64,000 nucleotides of DNA, from NCBI RefSeq assembly GCF_000975035.1, contig NZ_BBRA01000001.1:620001-684000 (forward strand). The letters are read 5' to 3'. This DNA is from Demequina flava (GTDB taxonomy: Bacteria > Actinomycetota > Actinomycetes > Actinomycetales > Demequinaceae). Each line of letters begins with the position of its first letter. Positions within the stretch are counted from its first letter, which is position 1. The notes below the pieces were generated by a model. It ran no database searches. It was not told the DNA's origin and worked only from the letters and a program-made list of their open reading frames with translations. The translations under genes were made by a program, and so were the position numbers. Shown here piece after piece: positions 44,213 through 53,441 of the stretch.

Positions 44213-45679
44213 ATGAACGTCGTCATTGTCGGTGACATCGGTTGGCGCTACCTGTATCACCTGGGCGACGAGGCCATGACTGAAGCCGCAGTCGACATGC
44301 TCCGTGCACGCGGTATTGATGACTTAGTACTCGTCGCGGGTGAGCCATCTGTCGCGACCGATTTCTATAAACTGCCCGCCGTCTCCCGCGTAGGGTTCAA
44401 GAGTTCATGGAGCCGATCGCGAAATGACCGTGTGCTCGCCTCGGTAGCCGACACTCTCGCGCAAGAGATGTTGCCCCCCGATTCGATCTACACTGCGATT
44501 CGAGACAGCGACGCGGTTGTCATCGCAGGCGGCGGCAACATGAACTCGCGGGACTACCACCTCTTGTACGAGAGAGTGGCAACTGCCCGGATTGCGCACC
44601 ACTTCTCAAAGCCCCTATATGTAACGAGCCAGACCGTAGGACCCATGCTCAGCGACTCAGATCGAGCTCTTGTGGTTGAGATCGCAGAGATCGCGCTCGC
44701 TTTCGGTTGCCGTGAGAGTACGTCTGCGGCGCTAGTCCGTAGGCATGTGAAGTCGCCGGAGAAGGTGCACCATACTCTTGATGATGCGGTTGTTCTTGCA
44801 TCAGATGACGAAGCAAGGGTGCAGGCCCGTGAGTTGTCCGGGCCGGGCCCCTACGTCGTAGCATCATTCACGGATCATCACGGGACAGTCTGGCCGAACA
44901 AGAAGGCCTACCTCAGAGACCTCAGCATCCTGTGCCGCACGATAGCGGAGGACCACGACGTCGATGTCGTACTTGCACCGCACGCAGGCTCCCTGGATCC
45001 CTCTCAGAAACAGCGAGATCAGATTAGCAACACGGCTATCGTTGAGTTAGCTCAGTCAAGCCGTGTGCGCGCGACTCGAATGATCACCGCACGGGAAGAT
45101 GTCGCGCTTGTCGAAGGCGCGGCGCTGTCACTTTCGACGCGATATCACCCCGCAATATTTGCAATCGCTACCGCAACGCCAGCGATTGCAATTGCCCCCT
45201 CCTATTACTCGTCAATCCGAATGCGTGGGGCGATGCGCAACGTGGGGTTTGAACGTTTCGCGATTCCGGCATCGGCTCAACACCTGTTGCGCGATGCCGT
45301 CGGCGAAGCCCTCTCGCGTACGGATCGCTACACCACTGCACTCAGGACTGCCTCGGTCTACTCTCGAGAGTTGCAAAGCCGCTGGTGGGACGCACTCGTC
45401 GCGTCCATACAGGGAGTCGCTCCCGTGAAGTTCGATGAGGGCCCTGGGGCTGCCACGTATGCCCCATCCGGTCAGTGGTCGCACGACGTCGAGACCATCG
45501 TCCCGATCTTTGACAACTATGCGCGGACGCTCGACCGGGTTTCCCAGTTGAAGGCCGAGCTTCAGTCCGTTCGAGCCGAAGCAGACGCGACTGCCGACAC
45601 GCTTGCCCGGTATCGCGACCGGAAGGTCATTCGCGGAGCAGATCGCGTCGGCCGTTTGATCCCGCGCAGCCGCTCGTAA
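44213..45679 (+). CDS. Polysaccharide pyruvyltransferase family protein
   Basis: A 488-residue protein of the WcaK/CsaB family. It shows the opening VVIVGDIGWRYLYHLGDEA, a glycine block VVIAGGGNMNSRDYHLLYE and the late active-site region LSLSTRYHPAIFAIATATP. These enzymes transfer pyruvate from phosphoenolpyruvate to polymer sugars as a ketal. A C-terminal helical segment (about 435-475) looks coiled coil. The ATG at 44213 has AGGA six bases upstream. It is the first gene of the surface-polymer cluster and diverges from cysQ. Confidence 0.85.
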   Translation: MNVVIVGDIGWRYLYHLGDEAMTEAAVDMLRARGIDDLVLVAGEPSVATDFYKLPAVSRVGFKSSWSRSRNDRVLASVADTLAQEMLPPDSIYTAIRDSDAVVIAGGGNMNSRDYHLLYERVATARIAHHFSKPLYVTSQTVGPMLSDSDRALVVEIAEIALAFGCRESTSAALVRRHVKSPEKVHHTLDDAVVLASDDEARVQARELSGPGPYVVASFTDHHGTVWPNKKAYLRDLSILCRTIAEDHDVDVVLAPHAGSLDPSQKQRDQISNTAIVELAQSSRVRATRMITAREDVALVEGAALSLSTRYHPAIFAIATATPAIAIAPSYYSSIRMRGAMRNVGFERFAIPASAQHLLRDAVGEALSRTDRYTTALRTASVYSRELQSRWWDALVASIQGVAPVKFDEGPGAATYAPSGQWSHDVETIVPIFDNYARTLDRVSQLKAELQSVRAEADATADTLARYRDRKVIRGADRVGRLIPRSRS

Positions 45680-45722
45680 CTCTCAGCCCTAAGCAACCAC
45701 ACCTCATGGAAACGAGCTGATC

Positions 45723-46364
45723 ATGCCGATAATCCGCAAGTCCAAGCAAGGACTCCTCTTCATCCACATTCCCAAGACCGGAGGTGGTTCTGTAGAGGCA
45801 GCTTTCCGTGCAGACGGCTGGAGTGTCAACATCCTCGACGGCAATATGGGCAAAGGCACTATCAACCATTACCGCCACTGCACTCCTCAGCACATCCACG
45901 GTTCGGTCTTGCAACAGTTGTATAAGTTGGACCGGTTCGACGGAATCTTCACATATGTTCGCGACCCACTGCGACGGACAGTGTCCGAATACCTGTGGCG
46001 CAATCAACGCAACGAGAACCTCGATCCAGGTGCGCCCGCATTTGAAGCGTGGGTGCGAGAGGCCATCAAGAAGACGATGGCCGACCCGTATGTGTACGAC
46101 AACCACATGCGCCCGCAGCACGAATTCCTAGTACCCGGCACGCGGGTGTACAAATTTGAAGATGGTCTCGAGACCGGCCTGGCAGATCTCGAACGCGTAA
46201 CGGGACTGGAAATACCGTCGTCGGTGCCGCGTAATCACTCAGGTTCAGACTTGTCCGGGGTGTCGAGCTCGGACGTTCAGATAAACGACAACATCCGTAA
46301 GTTGGTCGCCGACTTTTATGCCGAGGACTATCGGATCTTCGGCTACACACGCCCCGACGCGTAG
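45723..46364 (+). CDS. Sulfotransferase family 2 protein
   Basis: A 213-residue PAPS-dependent sulfotransferase. The 5'-phosphosulfate loop is LLFIHIPKTGGGSVEA (about residues 11-26) and the 3'-phosphate region is YVRDPLRRTVSEYLW (about 78-92), both typical of the heparan-sulfate-2-O/Sulfotransfer_2 group that acts on carbohydrates. It starts 43 bases after the pyruvyltransferase on the same strand, so the two are likely co-transcribed. A carbohydrate acceptor in the locus polymer is inferred. Confidence 0.88.
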   Translation: MPIIRKSKQGLLFIHIPKTGGGSVEAAFRADGWSVNILDGNMGKGTINHYRHCTPQHIHGSVLQQLYKLDRFDGIFTYVRDPLRRTVSEYLWRNQRNENLDPGAPAFEAWVREAIKKTMADPYVYDNHMRPQHEFLVPGTRVYKFEDGLETGLADLERVTGLEIPSSVPRNHSGSDLSGVSSSDVQINDNIRKLVADFYAEDYRIFGYTRPDA

Positions 46365-46400
46365 CAACGCCAGGGCCTCCTTCGGGAGGAGCATGCGTTC

Positions 46401-48713
46401 CTAGCCGATGCGGTCCAAGTTCCACGACGACAGCGACGGCGTTGCGGAGCGAGGTCGCTCGTGCCGTCGCTTACCGTCAATCACTCGCGCGACAACATCA
46501 CGCGCGGCCGTGCCTTCGTCGAACTCACAAAAGATCCTGCGGAACTTCGCCCGTGCGTCACGGTGCGCCAGCTCGTCGAATGCGCCCGTCATCAATGAAT
46601 CAAGGAGGGCTTCCGCATCCTCCACCACCTGACCAGGACGATCGGCCGTGATGTCGAAGTACGTGCCGCGCTCGCGCGAATAGAGATCCCAATCTTCCGC
46701 CAAAATCACAATCGGGCGATCCAACAGTGCATAGTCAAACATCGCACTTGAGTAGTCCGTGATCATGACGTCAGCAGCCAGGTAAAGTCGCTCAACGTCC
46801 GCAATCGCGGACACATCACGCACGTTCTCGGGCAAAGTCGAGGTGATGGCGTCACCAGCCAGGTAGTGGTCCCGTACGAGAAGCACATCGTTCTCAGCTA
46901 ACTTCTCGCCAATCCGAAGCAGATCGACGCTTCGAGCCACATTCGCACCACGGTCACGAAAAGTGGGCACATACAAAATTGCTCGCTGGTCAGTGGCGAG
47001 CCCTAGCGAAGTGCGCGCCTGCGCGACGTCCTCAGCAGTGGCATTCACGAGCAAGTCGTTGCGCGGGTATCCGTACTCGAGGGTTTCGCACTTGACCGGA
47101 TACGAGTGCTTCCAAACTTCGGCTGAAAAACTGTTGGAGACTACCGAAAAGTCCCATACAGCACACCGCTTGAGCAGACTCGTCCGCCAGGCCTGTGTCT
47201 TGCCTCGTTCCTCAATTCCCATCAGCTTGACAGGGGTGCCGTGATGGAGCTGCGTGACTGTCTGACCTGGGCGCTTACGCCACCAACCGGGGAGGTTGGC
47301 GTCAACAAACAGGTGCGAGGCCTGAGCGAGCACCTTGTAGTACTTGTGGGTGTCCCGCACCGCATACTCGGTGCCCTCAGGAAGCTTCGGGACCTCGGTC
47401 GGCAGAACCAGCCAAACTTGACGCAAGTGTGGATGGCTGCGACGTAACTCCGCACTCACCGCAGCGCAGTTCAGCCGTGGCGATAGACCCCACAGATTCT
47501 CGAGAACGACGATTGACTCGTCGACACGGGCTATCCGCCGCAGAACTCCGTAGGTATAGCGGCTGTGGTACAAACGGCGGCCGATCTGGCGAATGCGCAC
47601 CGAGAGCGAGCGCGCACTGTCTAGTGCCGCACGCACGGCAGCACGGCCGCGAAACTCTAGCGTGAAGCGCAAATAGCCATGGCTCCAGACAGTGCGCATC
47701 GCATTGACCTGGTGCCCCGTAGTCGGTGGAGTCCAACCTTCCGGGGCGAGCCGCCGCGACGTCTCTCTGATCCGGTCGTAAAACGGCCTCCGAAGAGCCT
47801 GTGGGATGCGCTGACGTTGAGTTGTCTGCAGGGTCACGAGATTGCGGAAGGCGCAATCATAGATAGAACTACGCTCGGGGTCGGCAATGTCGAGTCGCTC
47901 AAGCTCACCGGCAAGCCTCTCGAACTGGTCGAGAATCTCAAGGTGTCGAGCATCTGTACTCCGGAGAATAGATCCCGACCATCGCTGACGGTACGCATAC
48001 AGGGGCCGATCGATCCCGACGATCGAACTCGCCGCGGCGAGGATGGGATATGTCCACGGGATATCCTCGTAGTATCCGACGGGGAAATTGATGTCGAGCG
48101 ATTCTAGAAATCCACGCCGGTAAGCCTTGTTCCACGCCACATTAAGCACGGAAAACACGTCAGGGACCTGGCGTGCTGTGTACGGACCTTGGGCCTGAAG
48201 CGGCGCGCGGATGACTCCCTCCACGGCATCGCCATTGGGGTAAAGGCGGTTGTAGCCGAACAGCACGACGTCTGGGTGGTGATCCGCGACAGCGCCGTGA
48301 ATAGCGTCCAGAGCCCCATCCATAAAGTAGTCGTCCCCGTCAAGGAACAAAACGTACTCACCCGTTGCGTGCTTGAGACCTAGATTGCGTGCCATGCCTA
48401 GGCCAGAGTTCTCGTCTGGCCGCAAGACGGTGACGGCCGCATAGCATTGGGCCAGCTCATCAGCGAGTACCGAGGTCGCATCCGTAGAGCAATCGTCGAC
48501 CACGATCACCTCTGCCCGCGGGTCGCCTGCAACCGATGCAACTGCCTGGCGGAGGTAGCCCTGGACGTTGTACGCAGGGACAACAATCGTGAACTCGACC
48601 AAATCTCGCACATTCGTTAGGCCGACTGTCACGCCATGAAGGCGAAGAAGTCGGGAACCGGACCTCGGAAACGCAACACAAGCGTGACTCGCATCACGCA
48701 TACGCATCGTCAC
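46401..48713 (-). CDS. GT2 glycosyltransferase fused to CDP-glycerol glycerophosphotransferase
   Basis: A 770-residue bifunctional wall-polymer enzyme. Residues about 38-270 are a GT-A family 2 domain (FTIVVPAYNVQGYLRQA, DDCSTD, LFLDGDDYF). Residues about 400-760 are a TagB/TagF-type CDP-glycerol:glycerophosphotransferase with QLHHGTPVKLMG and MITDYSSAMFDYALLDRP. It would build or link a teichoic-acid-like phosphodiester polymer at the inner membrane face. The first ~37 residues are not part of either domain and the GTG start is uncertain; a GTG nearer to the GT2 domain is possible. Confidence 0.88.
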   Translation of the reverse strand: MTMRMRDASHACVAFPRSGSRLLRLHGVTVGLTNVRDLVEFTIVVPAYNVQGYLRQAVASVAGDPRAEVIVVDDCSTDATSVLADELAQCYAAVTVLRPDENSGLGMARNLGLKHATGEYVLFLDGDDYFMDGALDAIHGAVADHHPDVVLFGYNRLYPNGDAVEGVIRAPLQAQGPYTARQVPDVFSVLNVAWNKAYRRGFLESLDINFPVGYYEDIPWTYPILAAASSIVGIDRPLYAYRQRWSGSILRSTDARHLEILDQFERLAGELERLDIADPERSSIYDCAFRNLVTLQTTQRQRIPQALRRPFYDRIRETSRRLAPEGWTPPTTGHQVNAMRTVWSHGYLRFTLEFRGRAAVRAALDSARSLSVRIRQIGRRLYHSRYTYGVLRRIARVDESIVVLENLWGLSPRLNCAAVSAELRRSHPHLRQVWLVLPTEVPKLPEGTEYAVRDTHKYYKVLAQASHLFVDANLPGWWRKRPGQTVTQLHHGTPVKLMGIEERGKTQAWRTSLLKRCAVWDFSVVSNSFSAEVWKHSYPVKCETLEYGYPRNDLLVNATAEDVAQARTSLGLATDQRAILYVPTFRDRGANVARSVDLLRIGEKLAENDVLLVRDHYLAGDAITSTLPENVRDVSAIADVERLYLAADVMITDYSSAMFDYALLDRPIVILAEDWDLYSRERGTYFDITADRPGQVVEDAEALLDSLMTGAFDELAHRDARAKFRRIFCEFDEGTAARDVVARVIDGKRRHERPRSATPSLSSWNLDRIG

Positions 48714-48854
48714 TAGCCAAGGACTTGGCGTGCCTCAGGGACAGTCTCCTTGACCGGCGTTCACCTGCGCGCGAAACGCGCAAATGGGGACGATGACGTC
48801 CGCTCAGATTACAGGAGGTCGGGGCAGGCCTCCGAACAAGGCGCGGCCCTCTCG

Positions 48855-51467
48855 TCAGTCCACGAGACTCTCGAGGAACTGGGTCACGAGAGCGGCTTCC
48901 TCCGGATGGTGCCACTGGTCGGCGTCAGGTTCACCGAGCGCAACGACCTGGAGTGCGCGGTCATCGAGGAGGCGTCGCATGCGTTCGGGGAGCCGCAAGC
49001 TACGAAGCGACAGGAATTCGTACCGGAGCGTGTCTGGCACATAGCGCCCAGTCATGTACCCGTAGTACTGAGCCAGAGACGAAAGAACTGAGAAGTCTGA
49101 ACCAGAACGAAAGCGGCTAGCGCGCGTACGGGCGAACTCATCCGGATAGCGATTCTCAAGTTCCTCGAGCACGTCGCGCCGGTGCGGGTAGGGGATATGA
49201 AGCATCGACTGCGTAATCTCCATACCAAAATCACGCAGTAGAAGATTGCGATTGTTGTGTGCCGCGCCAAGGTGAGGGGCACCCTCAACATCACCGAAGT
49301 TCACCTTCAAGTGAGACGGGAAGAACTTGGCCGCCCCATTGCCGAGGAAGAAGTGTCCAGGTTGCAACGCGCTCGCAAGGATCATGTCGTCGTTGAAATA
49401 GATAAAGTGGTCGGCAATTCCCCGGATACGATGAAGGCATGCCTCAATCGCGTGAGAGTTAAATACCGGCAATACGTCTGCGTCCGGGAATATCTCCCGG
49501 TGATCCACAAAGTTGATGTCAGGAAACTCCGCTGCGATCCGCTCAGGGATCTGGCGGTCTGTCACCACATGAATAGAGCGGATCCACGGCGCAAACTTTC
49601 TCACAGACCTTACGGCGTAATAGATCTCATCACGGCTGTGGAATCGAGCGTCACGCAGACCGTCTGACGACGACTCATCAGGTGCCGACTCAACGTACCC
49701 AGGCTGAAACTTCCTGCGACGCTCCGCCCACGCAGGATCCGCGCCGTCGACCCAAGTGAAAACGGCGTCAATGGGGAAGTCCACTTGCTGCCAGAGTGCC
49801 TTGCCTGAGACCGTTGTATTCCCCGAACCTACCCAGGCGTCCCAAGTGGGGGCGTCGACCCACGTTGCGTTGAGGTTGGAACGGGGTGCGCGCCGGGTCC
49901 CGTTCGGATCCGCCTCCCAAAACTCGATTCCCACACGCGACAATGGAAATTCGTCGTCCTCTGATGGAATGGTGACCTCGACGTGCGTGGCATAAGGCAG
50001 CGTCACCGGCGCTGCGGCCTTGTCGCTCCACGGCCCCGCAGACAAGTGACCACGTCGGACCCACGCGCACATCTGCCAGTTTTCTTCGGTCACGACATCC
50101 GTGATCGCGCTGAGCGCACGCTCCCGGTCTTCCAGCGCCACGGCAAAGTCGATGCGAGAATCCGCCGTGGAGACGCGCGCTGCCGCGATGCCCGCACGTT
50201 CCAAGGCCTGAGCCACGTTGTCTTGCATCGCTTGTTGACCCAGTAGGTCCGGCGCAAATCGGCGCACCGGCGCACCTAACTCCAGCACGCCCCCATCGAA
50301 GCCCACATCATGAGTAGTAACCGTTCCGAGGTTTTCGTCGTAGAGCGACCCTGACTGTTTCCCGTCCAGAACGCGCGAGAAAACCTGATCCCAACGATCA
50401 GCGATCGCTTCAGGATCAAACGCCTGGGCACCCTGTCGTGCACGTTCTCCAAGTTCCTCGAGACGCTCAGGCGATGCCATCAGGTGCGCCAGACTTGCGC
50501 CGAGGGCCTCAATCGAACCATCGGGCGCAAGCAGGCCACCGCCTGCCTTCTCAATAATCTCTCGCGGCCCAGTTTCAATGTCGTAGGCCACCATCGGCAC
50601 GCCCGCCGCAGCAGCCTCAATGCCCACCATCGGAAGACCCTCGTATCGAGAACTGAGGCCAAAGATCGAAGCCTTCGACATCTCCGCCGCGAGTCGCTTG
50701 GTGGGAGGCAGGATCTCGACCTTGCCTACAAGACCCCATCGCTGGACCTTTTTACGCAGTTCATCCCGTTCGTAACCATCACCGAAGATCCGCAGGCGCC
50801 AGTCGGGAACGAGCTGGTTCGCTTCATAGAATGCCTGAATGAGGTGATCAAACCGCTTCTGATACGTGAACCGGCCCGCACCGATAATTAACCTGTTTTT
50901 CAATCCGCTGCGCGGGATAAAGCCTCGCTCGTGCGGATTCTCTACGACAGCTAACGGTGGCGCATCGGCGCCAAGACGGTCCGCGAGCCAATCCTGTGAA
51001 CGTTGGGTCAAACTCGTCAACAGATCCAGTCTCGAACCGTGTGAGACCAGAGGGCCTAGCCCCTCGTTGCGGTGCATCGGTGGCCGATGCTCCTGGTGAA
51101 TGACTGCCACGCGCCGCGGCACAAATTCGGTCGCCAGAGCCGCAAGTGCTGGAGTTGAAGTGACTACGACGTCGGCTGCAACTCCCCGGAGGTACTTCTC
51201 AATGGCCCGATCGGTCACAGGCGAAAACTGGTTGTCCCACTCACTCGGAACAAGCCGGGAGCGTCCCGCGGGAATACCCTTGCGCGCGTCAACAAGGTAC
51301 GAGAGCCGGACTCGGCGACTCACCTGGTAATGGGGGGCTTGCGAAGTCCGGTAGACGCCGACGACCGTGACAGAATGGCGCTGCGCCATCTCCGAGGCTT
51401 GCGTCAGAATCGTCCTCTCAGTTCCCGCACCTGAGTCTGGCGTTGTCAGCAGGTAAATGATCCTCAT
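48855..51467 (-). CDS. GT4 glycosyltransferase fused to Stealth-type sugar-phosphate transferase
   Basis: An 870-residue fusion. Residues 1-375 form a GT-B family 4 transferase (IIYLLTTPDSGAGTERT, IGAGRFTYQKRFDHLI, SSRYEGLPMVGIEA). Residues about 380-560 are a beta-rich linker. Residues about 563-870 are a Stealth domain with CR1 IDAVFTWVDGADPAW (566-580), CR2 near IYYAVRSVRKFAPW and CR3 with YFNDDMIL. Stealth proteins transfer sugar-1-phosphates to make phosphodiester-linked capsules. It overlaps the next upstream gene by four bases. Confidence 0.88.
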   Translation of the reverse strand: MRIIYLLTTPDSGAGTERTILTQASEMAQRHSVTVVGVYRTSQAPHYQVSRRVRLSYLVDARKGIPAGRSRLVPSEWDNQFSPVTDRAIEKYLRGVAADVVVTSTPALAALATEFVPRRVAVIHQEHRPPMHRNEGLGPLVSHGSRLDLLTSLTQRSQDWLADRLGADAPPLAVVENPHERGFIPRSGLKNRLIIGAGRFTYQKRFDHLIQAFYEANQLVPDWRLRIFGDGYERDELRKKVQRWGLVGKVEILPPTKRLAAEMSKASIFGLSSRYEGLPMVGIEAAAAGVPMVAYDIETGPREIIEKAGGGLLAPDGSIEALGASLAHLMASPERLEELGERARQGAQAFDPEAIADRWDQVFSRVLDGKQSGSLYDENLGTVTTHDVGFDGGVLELGAPVRRFAPDLLGQQAMQDNVAQALERAGIAAARVSTADSRIDFAVALEDRERALSAITDVVTEENWQMCAWVRRGHLSAGPWSDKAAAPVTLPYATHVEVTIPSEDDEFPLSRVGIEFWEADPNGTRRAPRSNLNATWVDAPTWDAWVGSGNTTVSGKALWQQVDFPIDAVFTWVDGADPAWAERRRKFQPGYVESAPDESSSDGLRDARFHSRDEIYYAVRSVRKFAPWIRSIHVVTDRQIPERIAAEFPDINFVDHREIFPDADVLPVFNSHAIEACLHRIRGIADHFIYFNDDMILASALQPGHFFLGNGAAKFFPSHLKVNFGDVEGAPHLGAAHNNRNLLLRDFGMEITQSMLHIPYPHRRDVLEELENRYPDEFARTRASRFRSGSDFSVLSSLAQYYGYMTGRYVPDTLRYEFLSLRSLRLPERMRRLLDDRALQVVALGEPDADQWHHPEEAALVTQFLESLVD

Positions 51468-52318
51468 ACGGCTTCCCCCCGGTCAGACGGCAACGACTTG
51501 ACAGTCAACCCTGCCTCGCGATTGATATACGGCTTCCACCCGTTGCGTTCGTAACTGGCGCCTTCGTAGAAACCCGGGATACTCATCGCCCTGTGCGCAA
51601 GGCGAATATCTGCAGACGTCGCCTTCAGAGGGTGCGAGTTGCCTTCGCCGACGACGCATGTGAGGTCCCATAGGAGTTCGCCGCCGCCTGTGGGCAACAC
51701 TGTGACGTCAAACTCGGCAAAACCGTCAGTCACGGGGCCGAGGTCTACGACACGAGTGCCATCGCGCTCGACCGCTCGCAGGCGAGTGGAGGGCGCAGAA
51801 CTCTCGATGCACAAAGTGTAAGTACCCCTATTAGTTGCGATCACCTCACGGATATGTGGCTGGGACGGTACGGCCGTCACTATCAACTGCGCGCGGTCTT
51901 TGCGACTCGAGACACTCGCTTGGACACCACCCCGCCAGGATCGAATACCGTCTCGTGACGGCTCCGCCGCATCGAGGTTCCGTTGCCTCCATACAAGCGC
52001 ACGGCCCGTATCGGGCACACGAAAGTCGTACCTGCCTGGCACCAGACCAAATGCGACAAGGTCGACGGTCCACGAGTAGCCGTCACTCCGTTCATCGCCA
52101 ACTCCAAGGTCGGCCACGGTCACATTGTGAGAATCCGTTAAGACCATCGCGGTGATGTTCGACTCGCGAGGCGCAAAAGCATTCAGTGTTCGCCCATCAT
52201 GCACCGCCAGGTAGTCAGGCCTACGATCACGCGGCAAGCGAGGCTCGCGGTTGCTCCACCGACGCAAGCGACGCTTCGCTCCACGAGCAATTCGCCTCAT
52301 CTGTTTGTGCTCGGCCAC
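51464..52318 (-). CDS. Uncharacterised protein coupled to the GT4-Stealth gene
   Basis: A 284-residue protein with a very basic N-terminus (RRIARGAKRRLRRW) and then beta-rich, non-membrane sequence that looks like two similar sandwich domains (for example GRYDFRVPDTGRALVW and GTYTLCIESSAPSTRL). No signal peptide, no catalytic motif that I recognise. The Stealth gene starts within its stop codon (ATGA), so the two products are made together. It could be a membrane-associated accessory or glycan-binding partner; this is a guess. Confidence 0.7.
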   Translation of the reverse strand: MAEHKQMRRIARGAKRRLRRWSNREPRLPRDRRPDYLAVHDGRTLNAFAPRESNITAMVLTDSHNVTVADLGVGDERSDGYSWTVDLVAFGLVPGRYDFRVPDTGRALVWRQRNLDAAEPSRDGIRSWRGGVQASVSSRKDRAQLIVTAVPSQPHIREVIATNRGTYTLCIESSAPSTRLRAVERDGTRVVDLGPVTDGFAEFDVTVLPTGGGELLWDLTCVVGEGNSHPLKATSADIRLAHRAMSIPGFYEGASYERNGWKPYINREAGLTVKSLPSDRGEAV

Positions 52319-52556
52319 TTCCTACCTCACGTCATCATCATTGGATTTGCTGGCCGACCGCGAGCACGCTAGGCGTGGCCACAAGTCCTTGGTTTGCGAA
52401 GAATCTTAGCGGCCTATCGTAGGTCCGCTATGCGCACATGCAGTCATCTACTTGTATCTGCTACCCTGGCGATTCACTGACGGGGAGCCTGAGGAGTGGC
52501 TCTTCTCCCGTCTGGCACAATGCGTCCAACCACATTTCAGCTCATGGGGAGGCGAC

Positions 52557-53441
52557 GTGCACCAAGCGGACGCTCAAGAATCGCGCAAGACTTTCCTGCT
52601 CGGTCTGGGGGCACAGAAAGCGGGCACGACCTGGATGTACTCGTACCTTCAACGGTCTCCGCAGTTCGCTCACGGGTATTTCAAGGAGTACCACGTCTTT
52701 GACTGTATTGATGTGCCCCTGCAGCAGTGGAACCGGCGCAAAGTATTTAGGCTGGCGTCGGAAGAGTCTTTGAAAGCCCTCGATGGCGAGCGCGCGGAAG
52801 CACGCAAAATCCATCGCGCGAGCATGGTGCTCCAACCGAAGCACTATTTCAACTACTTCGACGCATTGTCTCGTGCACGAGATGAGACTCGACTCGTTGC
52901 GGACGTTACCCCCGACTACGCACTGTTGCCGCAGTCACGCTTGGAGAACATTAGGGACTCATTCGCGGAACGTGGCCTCAGGACTGCGGCTGTATTCCTT
53001 CTACGTGACCCGGTAGACCGGACCTATTCGCAGATTCGTATGCAACAGGGCCGACAGCCAGACCGATTCCCCGCTCCAGCTGAGCAAGTGATCTCGACGA
53101 TTCACACCGACGAGATATACGCTGCGCGTAGCCGCTATGAAGACACAATCGAGCGGCTCGACAGTGTTTTCGATCCGAAAGACTTGCATTTTGAGTTCTA
53201 CGAAACACTCTTCACCTCGAGCGCGGTCAAACGTCTGTGCGATTTCCTTGGAATTGAAACTATTGATGCCGACTTCAACGACAAACGCAATGTATCGCGC
53301 CCGGTCGCAAACGGAGGGCTAGACGAGAACATTGTCGCGGATATAGCGCACTATTTGGCACCGACGTACGCGGCGGTCGCGCGACGTTTCCCCAAGCAGG
53401 ACCTCACCGAAATCTGGCCGAGCGCGCGACACGTCCTGTAG
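52557..53441 (+). CDS. Carbohydrate-type sulfotransferase (paralogue A)
   Basis: A 294-residue sulfotransferase with the phosphosulfate loop FLLGLGAQKAGTTWMYSYL at the N-terminus and the 3'-phosphate region FLLRDPVDRTYSQIRM. I use the GTG at 52557, which has GGGGAGG upstream; the frame extends to 52452 without support. It ends EIWPSARHVL and its stop codon abuts the stop of a convergent paralogue. It is separated from the divergent uncharacterised gene by 238 bases that must hold both promoters. The substrate is presumably the locus polymer. Confidence 0.88.
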   Translation: MHQADAQESRKTFLLGLGAQKAGTTWMYSYLQRSPQFAHGYFKEYHVFDCIDVPLQQWNRRKVFRLASEESLKALDGERAEARKIHRASMVLQPKHYFNYFDALSRARDETRLVADVTPDYALLPQSRLENIRDSFAERGLRTAAVFLLRDPVDRTYSQIRMQQGRQPDRFPAPAEQVISTIHTDEIYAARSRYEDTIERLDSVFDPKDLHFEFYETLFTSSAVKRLCDFLGIETIDADFNDKRNVSRPVANGGLDENIVADIAHYLAPTYAAVARRFPKQDLTEIWPSARHVL

